A DNA stretch of 64,000 nucleotides from Mariniphaga sp041687215 (lineage in GTDB: Bacteria; Bacteroidota; Bacteroidia; Bacteroidales; Prolixibacteraceae), in contig NZ_JAWLCI010000017.1 in the NCBI RefSeq assembly GCF_041687215.1, positions 4,695 through 68,694 of the forward strand, given 5' to 3'. Positions 44,918 to 54,507 of the stretch are shown piece after piece. Under the pieces are notes generated by a model, which saw only the letters and a program-made list of their open reading frames with translations, searched no databases and was not told the DNA's origin. The number at the start of each line of letters is the position of its first letter. The stretch's first letter is position 1. The translations under genes were made by a program, and so were the position numbers.

Positions 44918-45372
44918 ACTCTCCTGGGAACTTTATTATTCGGGTTTACGGCATTGTTTTAAACGAAAAAGAAGAAGTGCTGCTAACCGATGAATTTCAG
45001 GTTGGTATGGAAATGACCAAATTTCCGGGAGGCGGACTGCATTTCGGCGAAAGTACCATTGATTGTTTACAGCGGGAATTCAGGGAAGAATGTAACGGAC
45101 AGGAAATTAAAAACATTCGCCATTTTTACACCACCGATTTTTATCAAAAAGCGTTGTTTTACGAAAATCACCAGCTAATCAGCATTTATTATCTGGCCGA
45201 TTTGAATACTCCCATTCAATTTACGATTTCGCAAAAGCCTTTCGATTTTGAAAAAATGGAAAACGGAAACCAAAGTTTCAGATGGGTAAAATTAAAAGAT
45301 TTAAAAACAGACGATTTATCATTCCCTATTGATAAATTTGTGGCGAAAGAATTAAAAAGTCGGTTTTTATGA
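44914..45372 (+). CDS. NUDIX hydrolase
   Basis: A 152-residue NUDIX protein. The box GGGLHFGESTIDCLQREFRE continues with ECNG and fits Gx5Ex7REUxEExGU with all metal-binding glutamates. Such enzymes hydrolyse nucleoside diphosphates linked to another group; the substrate is unknown. The gene overlaps miaA and the following glycosyltransferase by four bases on each side (ATGA), so all three are translationally coupled. Confidence 0.9.
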   Translation: MNSPGNFIIRVYGIVLNEKEEVLLTDEFQVGMEMTKFPGGGLHFGESTIDCLQREFREECNGQEIKNIRHFYTTDFYQKALFYENHQLISIYYLADLNTPIQFTISQKPFDFEKMENGNQSFRWVKLKDLKTDDLSFPIDKFVAKELKSRFL

Positions 45373-46523
45373 ATATAACTATTCTCGGCCCGGCACACCC
45401 GTTAAGAGGAGGAATTGCAGCTTTGAACGAGCGGCTTGCAAAACAGCTTGTTGCAGAAGGACATGACGTAAATATTGTTTCATTTGCATTGCAATATCCC
45501 AAAATTTTATTCCCCGGAAAGACACAGTATTCGGAAGACGAGGTGGTATTTGATTTTCGGGTAACCCAGGAAGTAAATTCTGTTAATCCGATTAACTGGT
45601 TAAAAATTGGAAAAAAAATAAGACAGGCAAAACCCGATTTGCTGATTGTGCGTTACTGGCTGCCATTTATGGCCATGAGCCTGGGCACTATTTGCAATCT
45701 GGTTAAAAAAAATGGCCACACAAAAGTTATCTCCATTGTTGACAATATTATCCCACACGAAAAAAGGCCGGGCGACAAATTTTTGAGCAACTATTTCGTA
45801 AAAAATGCAGATGGATTTATCGCCATGTCGAAAAGAGTTTTAACTGACCTTGAATTGTTCGACACCAGTAAACCTAAATTATTTTCTCCCCACCCCATTT
45901 ACGATCATTACGGAACAATTGAACCGCGCGAAACTGCACTTCAGAAACTTAATCTGGATAGTCAATTTAAATATGTTTTATTTTTCGGATTTATAAGAGA
46001 TTACAAAGGATTGGATTTACTTTTGGAAGCTTTTGCCGATGATTTTTTCAGCCAAAACAAAATTAAGCTGATTGTTGCCGGTGAATTTTATACCGACGAA
46101 AAAAAATACCTGGACCTGATTGAAAATTTAAATTTAAAAAGCCAGGTGATTTTAAAAACCGATTACATACCCAATTCAGAAGTAGAAAACTATTTCAACG
46201 CTGCTGATATTATTGCACAACCTTACAAATCGGCAACCCAAAGCGGAGTTACCCAAATTGGCTTTCATTTTAACAAGCCCATGCTCGTGACTGATGTTGG
46301 CGGGCTTTCAGAAATTATTCCAAATGGCAAGGCAGGTTATGTTGTGCCTCCCCATGCAAAAAATATAAAAGAAGGGCTCATTGACTTTTTCGAAAACCAC
46401 CGGGCAGAAAAATTTACCCAGCAGGTAAAAAAAGAAAAGGAGCGGTTTGCCTGGGATAAAATGACAAATACTATTTATGAATTGGCAAATAATTTGGCAT
46501 CAGAAAAAAATAATCAGAATTAA
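45369..46523 (+). CDS. Family 4-like glycosyltransferase
   Basis: A 384-residue GT-B glycosyltransferase. The N-terminal donor-independent half starts MNITILGPAHPLRGGIAALN. The C-terminal half has VLFFGFIRDYKGLDLLLEAF and the sugar-nucleotide-binding segment DIIAQPYKSATQSGVTQIGF, ending in GLSEIIPNGKAGYVVPPHAK. It probably transfers a sugar in cell-surface glycan or glycolipid synthesis at the cytoplasmic face of the membrane. It overlaps the NUDIX gene by four bases. Confidence 0.9.
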   Translation: MNITILGPAHPLRGGIAALNERLAKQLVAEGHDVNIVSFALQYPKILFPGKTQYSEDEVVFDFRVTQEVNSVNPINWLKIGKKIRQAKPDLLIVRYWLPFMAMSLGTICNLVKKNGHTKVISIVDNIIPHEKRPGDKFLSNYFVKNADGFIAMSKRVLTDLELFDTSKPKLFSPHPIYDHYGTIEPRETALQKLNLDSQFKYVLFFGFIRDYKGLDLLLEAFADDFFSQNKIKLIVAGEFYTDEKKYLDLIENLNLKSQVILKTDYIPNSEVENYFNAADIIAQPYKSATQSGVTQIGFHFNKPMLVTDVGGLSEIIPNGKAGYVVPPHAKNIKEGLIDFFENHRAEKFTQQVKKEKERFAWDKMTNTIYELANNLASEKNNQN

Positions 46524-46644
46524 ATATGAGTTAACAACTTCTTTTTTTTTCTGTTATTAGTACCAGAGTATTCAAAAAATTAAAAACTTTGAGAAGTAAA
46601 GCAAGAGTGGAGATTCAATAAAAAACAATTTAATAAACAGACAG

Positions 46645-48894
46645 TTGCAGCATTTTAATAAAGCAGAAATACGACAAATTGAAGACCGTTACCAGGATTT
46701 TCTGAAAGCCATTCAGGTTAAATTTGATGAAGAACGGTTGGCACGAATCGAAAAAGCATTCCGGTTTGCCAATGCTGCACATGACGGAATTAAACGAAAG
46801 TCAGGCGAACCATACATCATTCATCCTATTGCTGTTGCCCGAATTGTTGCCATAGATTTAGGTCTTGGCGCCACCTCAATCTGCGCTGCAATTTTGCACG
46901 ATGTTGTAGAAGATACGGAGTATTCCATCAACGACATTGAAAATATGTTTGGCGTTAAAGTGGCCCGGATTGTTGACGGGTTAACCAAACTTTCGGGCGA
47001 CTTCGACTCCCGGCAGGCTCTTACGCTCAAAAAAATGCTGATGACTCTCTCGGACGATGTCCGGATTATCCTCATAAAAATTGCCGACCGTCTGCACAAT
47101 ATGCAAACCCTCGACTCTATGCCGGCACATAAAAAAATTAAAATTGCCGGAGAAACGCTTTATCTTTATGTTCCTCTGGCTCACCGGCTGGGACTTTATG
47201 CCATTAAAATAGAACTTGAAGAACTAAGTTTTAAACATAAACACCCCGAAGAATACAACAAAATTTTGTTGATGCTGCACAACCAGGAAGAAAAACGAAA
47301 CTACCTGGTAAACGAATTTATACGGCCTATTAAACAAAAATTAGAGGAAGAGAAAATTGAAAGTACCGTTTCGAACCGATTGAAATCGACCTACTCCATT
47401 TGGCAAAAAATGCAAAAAAAGGGGGTCACCTTCAACGAAATTTATGATATTCTTGCCGTTCGGATTGTAATAAAAGCCAAACCCGCCATTTCAGAAAAAC
47501 GTCAGTGTTTCGATGTTTTATCACTCGTTACAGATATTTACAAACCCCGGCCCGACCGTATTCGCGACTGGATAACCATGCCCAAGGCAAACGGTTACGA
47601 ATCGTTGCATGTTACAGTTATGGGCCCGCAAGGGAAATGGGTTGAGGTACAAATACGCACCGAACGTATGGATGAAATTGCTGAACACGGATTTGCAGCA
47701 CATTATCGTTATAAAGATATCAGCACTTTTGAAAATGAACTGGACACCTGGATCGAACGCATTCGCGAACACTTGCGCACTCCCGATTCTGATGCATTCG
47801 AATTCCTCGACGATTTTAAACTGAACCTGTATGCATCAGAAATCAATTTGTTTACACCCAAAGGCGACATGGTTTCTTTACCGCAGGGTTCAACAGTTAT
47901 TGATTTAGCTTATGAAATTCATACCGATTTGGGCAATAAATGCATCGGTGCAAAAATTAATTTTAAACTGGTACCTATAAGTCACGTGCTTGAAAATGGC
48001 GATCAGGTTGAAATTCTAACATCTGAAAAACAAACACCCAAACTGGAGTGGTTGAAATTTGCCACCACTGCAAAAGCCCGGTCTAAAATTAAAGATGCCT
48101 TTAAACTGGAAAAGAAAAAACACATTGATAAAGGTAAGGAAATGGTTGAAGAGGCATTAAAAGAAGTTAAAGCACCAATTACAGCCAATAATCTCAAAAA
48201 AATAATTGCCCACTTTAATTTGAATAACAAAGATCAACTCTATTCTGAAGTGGGTATGGGATTTCTTGAACTCGAAAACCTGGATGAAATTCTCGGAAAA
48301 AAATCGCCCAATAAACTGGTGAAATACTGGAATATTACCTTCAGCCGGAAAAAGAAAGAGGAAACTGATGAACCTGAAACCGAAGCCGAAACTGAAACTG
48401 AAATACAAAAAAAGCCACAGAAAATTGATAAGAGAAAAACTTTTCTTCTGAAAGAAGCTCAGGATAATGTGAACTTTTCGCTGGCCAAATGCTGCAATCC
48501 CATTCCGGGCGATAAAGTAATTGGCTACCTCTCCACCGACGACCATGTTATCATTCATAAAACCGGGTGCAAAGAAGTGGAAAAATTCCTATCGAGCCAT
48601 GGGAACCGTATTATTGCGGCAGAATGGACAAAATTCAAAAAACAATCGTACCTCACGCGTTTAAAGCTTGAGGGATTCGACCGTCTTGGAATTGTTAACG
48701 AGGTAACCAATGTAATCTCAAAGCAGCACAGTATAAACATGCGTTCAGTTCAGTTCGACACCCACGAGGGCATTTTCGAGGGCGACTTATTTCTGTACAT
48801 TCACAATGCTGACGACCTGCACCACCTGATTGCACGGCTCGAAAAAATAAAAGGAATAGACCGTGTTTCGCGGGATGAAAACCTAAATGATTAA
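46645..48894 (+). CDS. rel: Bifunctional (p)ppGpp synthetase/hydrolase RelA/SpoT
   Basis: A 749-residue long Rel protein. The HD hydrolase domain (about 40-200) keeps the HD pair in ILHDVVEDTEYS. The synthetase domain (about 250-370) has RPDRIRDWITMPKANGYESL, in which RIRD matches the RxKD type of bifunctional enzymes. TGS (INLFTPKGDMVSLPQGSTVI), a zinc-finger-like region (LAKCCNPIPGD) and a C-terminal ACT domain follow. It both makes and degrades the alarmone in the stringent response. The only usable start is TTG at 46645; no ATG is in frame before an upstream stop. Confidence 0.94.
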   Translation: MQHFNKAEIRQIEDRYQDFLKAIQVKFDEERLARIEKAFRFANAAHDGIKRKSGEPYIIHPIAVARIVAIDLGLGATSICAAILHDVVEDTEYSINDIENMFGVKVARIVDGLTKLSGDFDSRQALTLKKMLMTLSDDVRIILIKIADRLHNMQTLDSMPAHKKIKIAGETLYLYVPLAHRLGLYAIKIELEELSFKHKHPEEYNKILLMLHNQEEKRNYLVNEFIRPIKQKLEEEKIESTVSNRLKSTYSIWQKMQKKGVTFNEIYDILAVRIVIKAKPAISEKRQCFDVLSLVTDIYKPRPDRIRDWITMPKANGYESLHVTVMGPQGKWVEVQIRTERMDEIAEHGFAAHYRYKDISTFENELDTWIERIREHLRTPDSDAFEFLDDFKLNLYASEINLFTPKGDMVSLPQGSTVIDLAYEIHTDLGNKCIGAKINFKLVPISHVLENGDQVEILTSEKQTPKLEWLKFATTAKARSKIKDAFKLEKKKHIDKGKEMVEEALKEVKAPITANNLKKIIAHFNLNNKDQLYSEVGMGFLELENLDEILGKKSPNKLVKYWNITFSRKKKEETDEPETEAETETEIQKKPQKIDKRKTFLLKEAQDNVNFSLAKCCNPIPGDKVIGYLSTDDHVIIHKTGCKEVEKFLSSHGNRIIAAEWTKFKKQSYLTRLKLEGFDRLGIVNEVTNVISKQHSINMRSVQFDTHEGIFEGDLFLYIHNADDLHHLIARLEKIKGIDRVSRDENLND

Positions 48895-48962
48895 TTTTTA
48901 TTTAGTCTTAATAATCAAAAAATTATTTCTATTTTTGGTGCTTGTTTAAAAAGGGTTGAAGT

Positions 48963-49406
48963 ATGAATAACCACAAAACCAGGGAAACTGTAAGGAACAT
49001 GTTTACTGAATATCTGGAGAAAAACGGGCATCGGAAAACTCCGGAAAGATTTGCCATTCTTGACGAAATTTATTCGCGTGACGGGCATTTCGACATTGAA
49101 TCGTTATACATTTCAATGAAAAACAAAAAATACCGGGTGAGCCGTGCCACACTATACAATACTATTGATTTACTGCTTGAATGTAAATTGGTTGTGAAAC
49201 ACCAGTTTGGGAAAAACATTGCCCAGTTCGAAAAAGCTTTTGCCACCATGCAGCACGACCACCTTATTGACACATCAAACGGGAAAGTGGTTGAATTTTT
49301 CGATCCCCGGATTCGGGAAATCATTGAAGACGCCTGCATAAAAAATAATTTTAAGCTTAGTCATCATACCCTTTACATTTATGGCCAGTCTCTTAAAAAC
49401 AACTAA
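48963..49406 (+). CDS. Fur-family transcriptional regulator
   Basis: A 147-residue metalloregulator. The winged-helix part reads KTPERFAILDEIYSRDGHFD, then RVSRATLYNTIDLLLECKLV. The metal-binding part has MQHDHLIDTSNGKVVEFFD and ends SHHTLYIYGQSLK. It lacks the CxxC pairs of the structural zinc site of classical Fur, a feature I believe is common in Bacteroidota homologues. Whether it senses iron, zinc or peroxide is not known. It lies between rel and purA. Confidence 0.92.
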   Translation: MNNHKTRETVRNMFTEYLEKNGHRKTPERFAILDEIYSRDGHFDIESLYISMKNKKYRVSRATLYNTIDLLLECKLVVKHQFGKNIAQFEKAFATMQHDHLIDTSNGKVVEFFDPRIREIIEDACIKNNFKLSHHTLYIYGQSLKNN

Positions 49407-49505
49407 CCGTTTTCACATTATCATTTTATAAAATAACTTTTTGTTGAAATCTTTTTTGTCAGGCCAAGCAAAAATATTTGTAATTTTAAACGCTTAATTG
49501 AGTTA

Positions 49506-49542
49506 CCGTGAAAACATTTCCCAAAGGAAAATATTTTCACGG
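49506..49542 (+). other. Long hairpin in the purA leader
   Basis: CCGTGAAAA and TTTTCACGG pair perfectly; the stem continues with one mismatch and a one-base bulge through ATTT-CC/GG-AAAAT to a short loop. It lies 27 bases before the purA ATG and is followed by TTTCATTT, so it could be the fur terminator, an attenuator or a regulator-binding palindrome. Confidence 0.55.
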
Positions 49543-49568
49543 TTTCATTTGTAAATTAAAATTCAAAA

Positions 49569-50846
49569 ATGAAAGCAGACGTATTGTTAGGCCTGCAATG
49601 GGGCGACGAAGGAAAAGGAAAAATTGTAGATGTATTGACTCCAAAATACGATGTAATTACCCGTTTTCAGGGTGGGCCAAATGCTGGCCACACATTGGAA
49701 TTCAACAACATAAAACAGGTTTTGCATACCATTCCTTCGGGTATTTTCCGCGAGAACAAAATCAATATTATAGGGAATGGCGTGGTGATTGACCCCATCG
49801 TTTTTAAAAAAGAAATTGACGCATTAAAAAAAATCGGTGTAGAACTTTCTAAAAACCTTTACATTTCCAAAAAAGCCCATTTGATACTTCCAACGCACCG
49901 AATTCTTGATGCAGCATCGGAACAGAAAAAAGGTGAAACAAAAATTGGCTCAACACTCAAAGGAATAGGGCCAACTTACAAAGATAAAATCGGACGTGAG
50001 GGCCTTCGGGTTGGAGATCTGCTGCACAATTTCGAAACCAAATACCAGGAACGAATTGATAACCACAAAACCATGCTTTCAGAATTCTTCCATTTTGACT
50101 ATAAACAAATTCTTTCTGAATGTGAACAGGATTGGTTTGAAGGCGTGGAAGTTTTAAAATCATTTCAAATTGTTGATACGGAGCACTATATCAACGATTT
50201 GCTAAAAAAAGGCAAATCGGTGCTGGCCGAAGGTGCACAAGGTACTCTGCTCGACATCGACTTTGGCTCTTACCCTTTTGTTACCAGTTCGAATACCATT
50301 TGTGCCGGCGCCTGCACTGGCCTCGGGCTTGCCCCTCAAAAAATAGGAAAAGTTTACGGCATTTTTAAAGCTTACTGTACCCGCGTAGGAATGGGTCCCT
50401 TCCCCACTGAATTAAATGACGAAACCGGCATAAAACTGCGCGATGCAGGTAATGAGTATGGCTCAACAACCGGCAGGCCACGTCGTTGCGGATGGCTCGA
50501 TTTGGTAGCACTGAAATATTCGGTTATGCTGAATGGAGTTACCGAACTGATTATGATGAAAGCAGATGTTTTGGATTCATTTGAACTGATTAAAATTTGT
50601 ATCGGTTACGAAATTGACGGCGAGGTGGTAGAGCATTTCCCCTTTGAACTCACCGGTGATGTAAAGCCCGTTTACGTTGAGTTACCCGGATGGGAAACCG
50701 ACCTGACAAAAATTAAAAAACAGAATGAATTTCCCGAAGAATTAAACAATTACATCAGTTTCATTGAAGACGAAATGGGTATTCCGGTATCCATTGCCTC
50801 AGTGGGTCCAAACCGGGAGCAAACCATTTTCCTCGATACAGAATAA
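49569..50846 (+). CDS. purA: Adenylosuccinate synthetase
   Basis: This 425-residue enzyme joins IMP and aspartate with GTP in AMP synthesis. The P-loop GLQWGDEGKGKIVDVL starts at residue 8; GGPNAGHTLEFNN, STLKGIGPTYKDK and TRVGMGPFPTEL bind substrates. TTGRPRRCGWLDLVALKYSV is a signature. The length is normal. It is preceded by the hairpin at 49506-49542 and followed by the pncB gene after 77 bases. Confidence 0.97.
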   Translation: MKADVLLGLQWGDEGKGKIVDVLTPKYDVITRFQGGPNAGHTLEFNNIKQVLHTIPSGIFRENKINIIGNGVVIDPIVFKKEIDALKKIGVELSKNLYISKKAHLILPTHRILDAASEQKKGETKIGSTLKGIGPTYKDKIGREGLRVGDLLHNFETKYQERIDNHKTMLSEFFHFDYKQILSECEQDWFEGVEVLKSFQIVDTEHYINDLLKKGKSVLAEGAQGTLLDIDFGSYPFVTSSNTICAGACTGLGLAPQKIGKVYGIFKAYCTRVGMGPFPTELNDETGIKLRDAGNEYGSTTGRPRRCGWLDLVALKYSVMLNGVTELIMMKADVLDSFELIKICIGYEIDGEVVEHFPFELTGDVKPVYVELPGWETDLTKIKKQNEFPEELNNYISFIEDEMGIPVSIASVGPNREQTIFLDTE

Positions 50847-50923
50847 CCTGCATTAGGCATAATTTTAAGTTCCCGGTTTCTTTTTTGCCGATAACTTAAT
50901 TATCTTTAAGGAATCGCTTTTAA

Positions 50924-52351
50924 ATGGAATTTTTTATGCCATTTATATCAAAACAATTGGGACTTTACACCGACTTTTATGAGCTGACAATGGCTCAGGG
51001 GTATTTCTTTTGTGGAAAAAAAGACGACACAGCCACCTTCAATTATTTTTTCAGAACCAATCCGTTTAGAGGTGGATTTACTGTTTTTGCAGGGCTCCAG
51101 GATTTTCTGGAAATGCTTTCCAACTTTACTTTTTCAGTTTCCGATATTGAGTATCTAAAAGAAAAGGGTTTTAAACCAGAGTTTATAGAATACCTAGAAA
51201 GCTTTCGTTTTTCAGGAAATATTCTTAGTATGCCGGAAGGGGAAATTGCATTTCCCAACGAACCTGTCCTTCAGGTTGAGGGGAATGTAATTGAATGTCA
51301 GCTCATTGAAAGTTTGCTTCTCAACATTCTCAATTTTGAATCGTTGATTGCGACCAAAGCATTCCGGATAAAAATAGTTACCGGAGATAAAATGTTTGCT
51401 GATTTCGGACTGCGACGTGCCCAGGGTTTGGGAGCACTGCATGCCAGCCGGGCTGCTGCAATTGGTGGCGCCTCCTCCACTTCAAATGTAATGGCCGGAA
51501 AAATTTTTAATATCCCGGTTAGTGGAACTCAAGCCCACTCCTGGATACAGAGTTTTGACAGCGAAATTGAGGCATTCAGGGCTTATGCCAAAATTCATCC
51601 TGAAAATACAGCTTTACTGGTGGACACCTACGATACACTAAAATCAGGAATTCCAAATGTCATTCAGGTGGCAAAAGAAATGGAAAAAGAAAGTCACCGG
51701 TTAAAAGCCATTCGCCTCGATAGTGGCGACCTGGCATATCTGAGCAAAAAAGCCCGTAAAATGCTCGATGAAGCCAATCTGGAGTATGTAAAAATTATTG
51801 CTTCGAACCAGTTAAACGAACATGTGGTGAAAAGTTTACTGAAAGACCAGGTAGCTCCAATTGACGCTTTTGGCATTGGCACTGAACTTATTACCGGCAA
51901 AAACGATGCTGCCCTCGATGGAGTTTATAAACTTTCTGAAATAAATGGTCAGCCTAAAATGAAACTCTCCGAAAATATTGAAAAAGTAACACTCCCTTGT
52001 AAGAAACAGGTTTACAGGTGTTTTGACAGTGACGGCAATTTTTACCGGGATGCCATTTTACTGTCAGATGAAAATCCGAATGAGGCAGAATATATATTTC
52101 ATCCCATCTATCCTGAGAGAAGTACAAAAATTGTTTCGCTGCAAAAAGAACCCTTGTTGCAATTGGTGGTAAAAAAAGGAGATATAATTTCTGAACAGAA
52201 AAATACAGAGGAAATTTATCAGTACCTTGTAAAAAGAGCAGCGTTGTTGCCTGAAGAACATCAACGTTTTATCAGCCCGCATATTTATAAAGTTGGAATT
52301 TCTGAAAAATTGATGGAAACCAGAAACACACTGGCAAAACAGTTGAAATAA
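50924..52351 (+). CDS. pncB: Nicotinate phosphoribosyltransferase
   Basis: A 475-residue enzyme of NAD salvage that forms nicotinate mononucleotide from nicotinate and PRPP. LYTDFYELTMAQGYFF is the conserved N-terminus, DFGLRRAQGLGALHASRAA and VSGTQAHSWIQSF (phosphohistidine loop) are in the centre, and AIRLDSGDLAYLSKKAR binds PRPP. FGIGTELITGKNDAALDGVY completes the site. An internal ATG at 50936 (MPFISKQLG) is equally possible as start. It is followed by a D-threonine-aldolase-like gene after 21 bases. Confidence 0.95.
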   Translation: MEFFMPFISKQLGLYTDFYELTMAQGYFFCGKKDDTATFNYFFRTNPFRGGFTVFAGLQDFLEMLSNFTFSVSDIEYLKEKGFKPEFIEYLESFRFSGNILSMPEGEIAFPNEPVLQVEGNVIECQLIESLLLNILNFESLIATKAFRIKIVTGDKMFADFGLRRAQGLGALHASRAAAIGGASSTSNVMAGKIFNIPVSGTQAHSWIQSFDSEIEAFRAYAKIHPENTALLVDTYDTLKSGIPNVIQVAKEMEKESHRLKAIRLDSGDLAYLSKKARKMLDEANLEYVKIIASNQLNEHVVKSLLKDQVAPIDAFGIGTELITGKNDAALDGVYKLSEINGQPKMKLSENIEKVTLPCKKQVYRCFDSDGNFYRDAILLSDENPNEAEYIFHPIYPERSTKIVSLQKEPLLQLVVKKGDIISEQKNTEEIYQYLVKRAALLPEEHQRFISPHIYKVGISEKLMETRNTLAKQLK

Positions 52352-52372
52352 AAAACATCTATCAAAAAAAAT

Positions 52373-53476
52373 ATGACAGAAATTATTCGACCAACTCTGG
52401 TTATTGATAAAGGCATTTGCTTGCACAATATTGAAAGAATGGCGCAAAAAGCAAAGGATTTTCAACTTCGGTTCAGGCCACATTTTAAAACGCACCAGTC
52501 GGCAGAAATCGGTGACTGGTTTCGGATTTATGGAGTAGAAGCCATTACTGTTTCATCGGTTCAAATGGCCGAATATTTTGCACGATACGGTTGGAATGAT
52601 ATAACCATCGCATTTCCTTTAAATGTTCTTGAAATTATCAATGTAAACCGGCTGGCAGACAATATCAAGCTCAATGTTTTAATAGAAAACAGGGAAGCTG
52701 CCTCGGCTCTCGCAATAAAAACAACACATAAGATTGGAGTTTACATTAAAATTGACACAGGTTCGAATCGTACTGGCATTGAACCATCTAAAATCAGTTT
52801 AATAAATTCCATCCTGGAGATACTGGCTGAAAATAAGAAAATCACATTTAAAGGTTTTCTTACTCACGCAGGCCACACCTATTCTGCGCGCTCAACTAAT
52901 GAAATTTTCAGCCGCCATTTCGATTCTCTGCTGAAACTTCGTACGCTGAAACAACGCTATCTGTCTTATTATCATAACATTGAAATCAGTATTGGTGATA
53001 CACCATCGTGTTCCATTTGCACCAACTTTTCGGGAGTGGACGAAATCAGGCCGGGAAATTTTATTTTTTACGATTTAATGCAGCAAAACCTTGGAGTATG
53101 TAGTTTTGAGGACATTGCCGTTCGCATGGTGTGCCCGGTTGTAGCCAAACATGCCTCACGAAACGAAATTGTAATTTATGGTGGAGCTATCCATCATTCG
53201 CAGGATTCACTGTTAAATATTGATGGAAAACAATCATATGGCCGAATTGTAATAAACAAGAATAACGAAAAAAAACTGTTAAGCCCAAGAAACTATGTTG
53301 CGAGGCTTTCGCAGGAACACGGAATTTTGAAGGTGTCGCAAAAAAACTTTCCTCTCTTTCAGGTGGGTGATTTGGTGGAAATCATTCCCATCCATTCCTG
53401 CCTTACAGCAAACCTGGCCAGGAAATACCTCACTACTGAGGGTGAAGAAATTGAAATGATTAATACAAGAGGCTGA
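52373..53476 (+). CDS. PLP enzyme of the D-threonine aldolase/D-serine dehydratase family
   Basis: A 367-residue fold-type III PLP protein. The lysine that should carry PLP is in RFRPHFKTHQSAEIG, and the alanine-racemase-type barrel continues through KIDTGSNRTGIEP and GFLTHAGHTYSA. The C-terminal domain keeps the zinc ligands His and Cys in IPIHSCLTANL. Members act on D-amino acids (retro-aldol cleavage of D-threonine or dehydration of D-serine); sequence alone does not tell which. It is probably co-transcribed with pncB. Confidence 0.85.
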   Translation: MTEIIRPTLVIDKGICLHNIERMAQKAKDFQLRFRPHFKTHQSAEIGDWFRIYGVEAITVSSVQMAEYFARYGWNDITIAFPLNVLEIINVNRLADNIKLNVLIENREAASALAIKTTHKIGVYIKIDTGSNRTGIEPSKISLINSILEILAENKKITFKGFLTHAGHTYSARSTNEIFSRHFDSLLKLRTLKQRYLSYYHNIEISIGDTPSCSICTNFSGVDEIRPGNFIFYDLMQQNLGVCSFEDIAVRMVCPVVAKHASRNEIVIYGGAIHHSQDSLLNIDGKQSYGRIVINKNNEKKLLSPRNYVARLSQEHGILKVSQKNFPLFQVGDLVEIIPIHSCLTANLARKYLTTEGEEIEMINTRG

Positions 53477-53543
53477 AAAAAATGGTGAAATTATTTTTTT
53501 CCCCAGACAAAAATCCGTATCTTGGTGGACAAATTTCCACTAA

Positions 53544-54035
53544 ATGAAAAAGAAATATAAATCCTCAGAAAAAAAATCGGGCAAAGTTGCAGAAGCAGCA
53601 TTGGCACTTTCGTACTATAACAAGCCAGAATCCATCTCAATTCACTCCATCCTGAATGTTGATTCCAACGATGTTGCAGAACCGCTCAACCGGGTTGACA
53701 CTTTCAGGGAAGGCCTGAGCCGGAAGTCTTTTGACCGGCTAAAAGAAATTACAGGTTTAGATAACAATACGCTTGCAGAGGCATTGGGTGTTTCTTCAAA
53801 AACTATCCAGCGAAAAGAAGTTTTCGGGGTTATTCAGTCTGAAAAAATGTACGAGCTTGCTGAACTGTATGCACTGGGTATTTCCTATTTTGGAGATGAA
53901 GGTTTCAGGCGCTGGATGGACAGGCCACTTTTTAGCATTGGGAACAGGAAACCCATTGAATTAATTGATGTTTCTGAAGGTTTGATGTTGCTGAAAGCTG
54001 AAATTATGAGGTTGCAGCACGGCATTGCCATATGA
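53544..54035 (+). CDS. Xre/MbcA/ParS-type antitoxin (DUF2384)
   Basis: A 163-residue antitoxin of the RES-Xre system. The Xre-like helix-turn-helix is at about 65-110 (SFDRLKEITGLDNNTLAEAL, then GVSSKTIQRKE). The C-terminal DUF2384 region follows (AELYALGISYFGDEGFRRWM), with NRKPIELIDVSEGL, which usually inserts into the toxin's active site. Such antitoxins also repress their own promoter. The stop codon overlaps the toxin start by four bases. Confidence 0.9.
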   Translation: MKKKYKSSEKKSGKVAEAALALSYYNKPESISIHSILNVDSNDVAEPLNRVDTFREGLSRKSFDRLKEITGLDNNTLAEALGVSSKTIQRKEVFGVIQSEKMYELAELYALGISYFGDEGFRRWMDRPLFSIGNRKPIELIDVSEGLMLLKAEIMRLQHGIAI

Positions 54036-54487
54036 TTATTTACCGCATTGCACGTACAGAATTTTGCGATACCAGCGGAGAGGGGGCGAAATTGTATGGA
54101 GGAAGGTGGAATCTGCCCGGTTATCCTGTGCTTTACGGAAGTGCCTCCATTGCATCGGCATTGCTTGAAAGACTGACAGTTGACCCTGAACTTTTTGCAT
54201 CTGAACGATATGTTTTATACAGTATCATGGAACTGAACTGTTCCGATAAGCTTATAAAAAGGCCGGCATTATCTGATTTGCCGGAGGATTGGGATGCCAT
54301 TCCGTTCAAAAAATCGACGCAGTTGTTTGGAACCGAAATCATTCGTTCAGGAGTTGTTTGTTTTGCTGTTCCTTCTGTGGTGGATAAATCATCGCTCAAC
54401 CTGATTTTAAATCCTGTAGCTATCGAATTCACAAGTATTAAGTGGAAAGTTTACCCACTTGAACTGGACAAACGTATAATCAGATAA
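54032..54487 (+). CDS. RES-domain toxin (NAD+ phosphorylase type)
   Basis: The 151-residue toxin of a RES-Xre module. The RES domain begins MIIYRIARTEFCDTSGEGAK, and the catalytic set is present: Arg25 in YGGRWN, Tyr35 in VLYGSAS and Glu46 in SALLERL. A serine follows in FAVPSVVDKSSLNLILNPVA. Characterised RES toxins (for example MbcT) break down NAD+ by phosphorolysis or hydrolysis. The antitoxin gene precedes it with a four-base overlap. It ends 21 bases from the convergent terpene operon with no terminator between them. Confidence 0.9.
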   Translation: MIIYRIARTEFCDTSGEGAKLYGGRWNLPGYPVLYGSASIASALLERLTVDPELFASERYVLYSIMELNCSDKLIKRPALSDLPEDWDAIPFKKSTQLFGTEIIRSGVVCFAVPSVVDKSSLNLILNPVAIEFTSIKWKVYPLELDKRIIR

Positions 54488-54507
54488 ATCATGAACATAT
54501 TGGCAAA

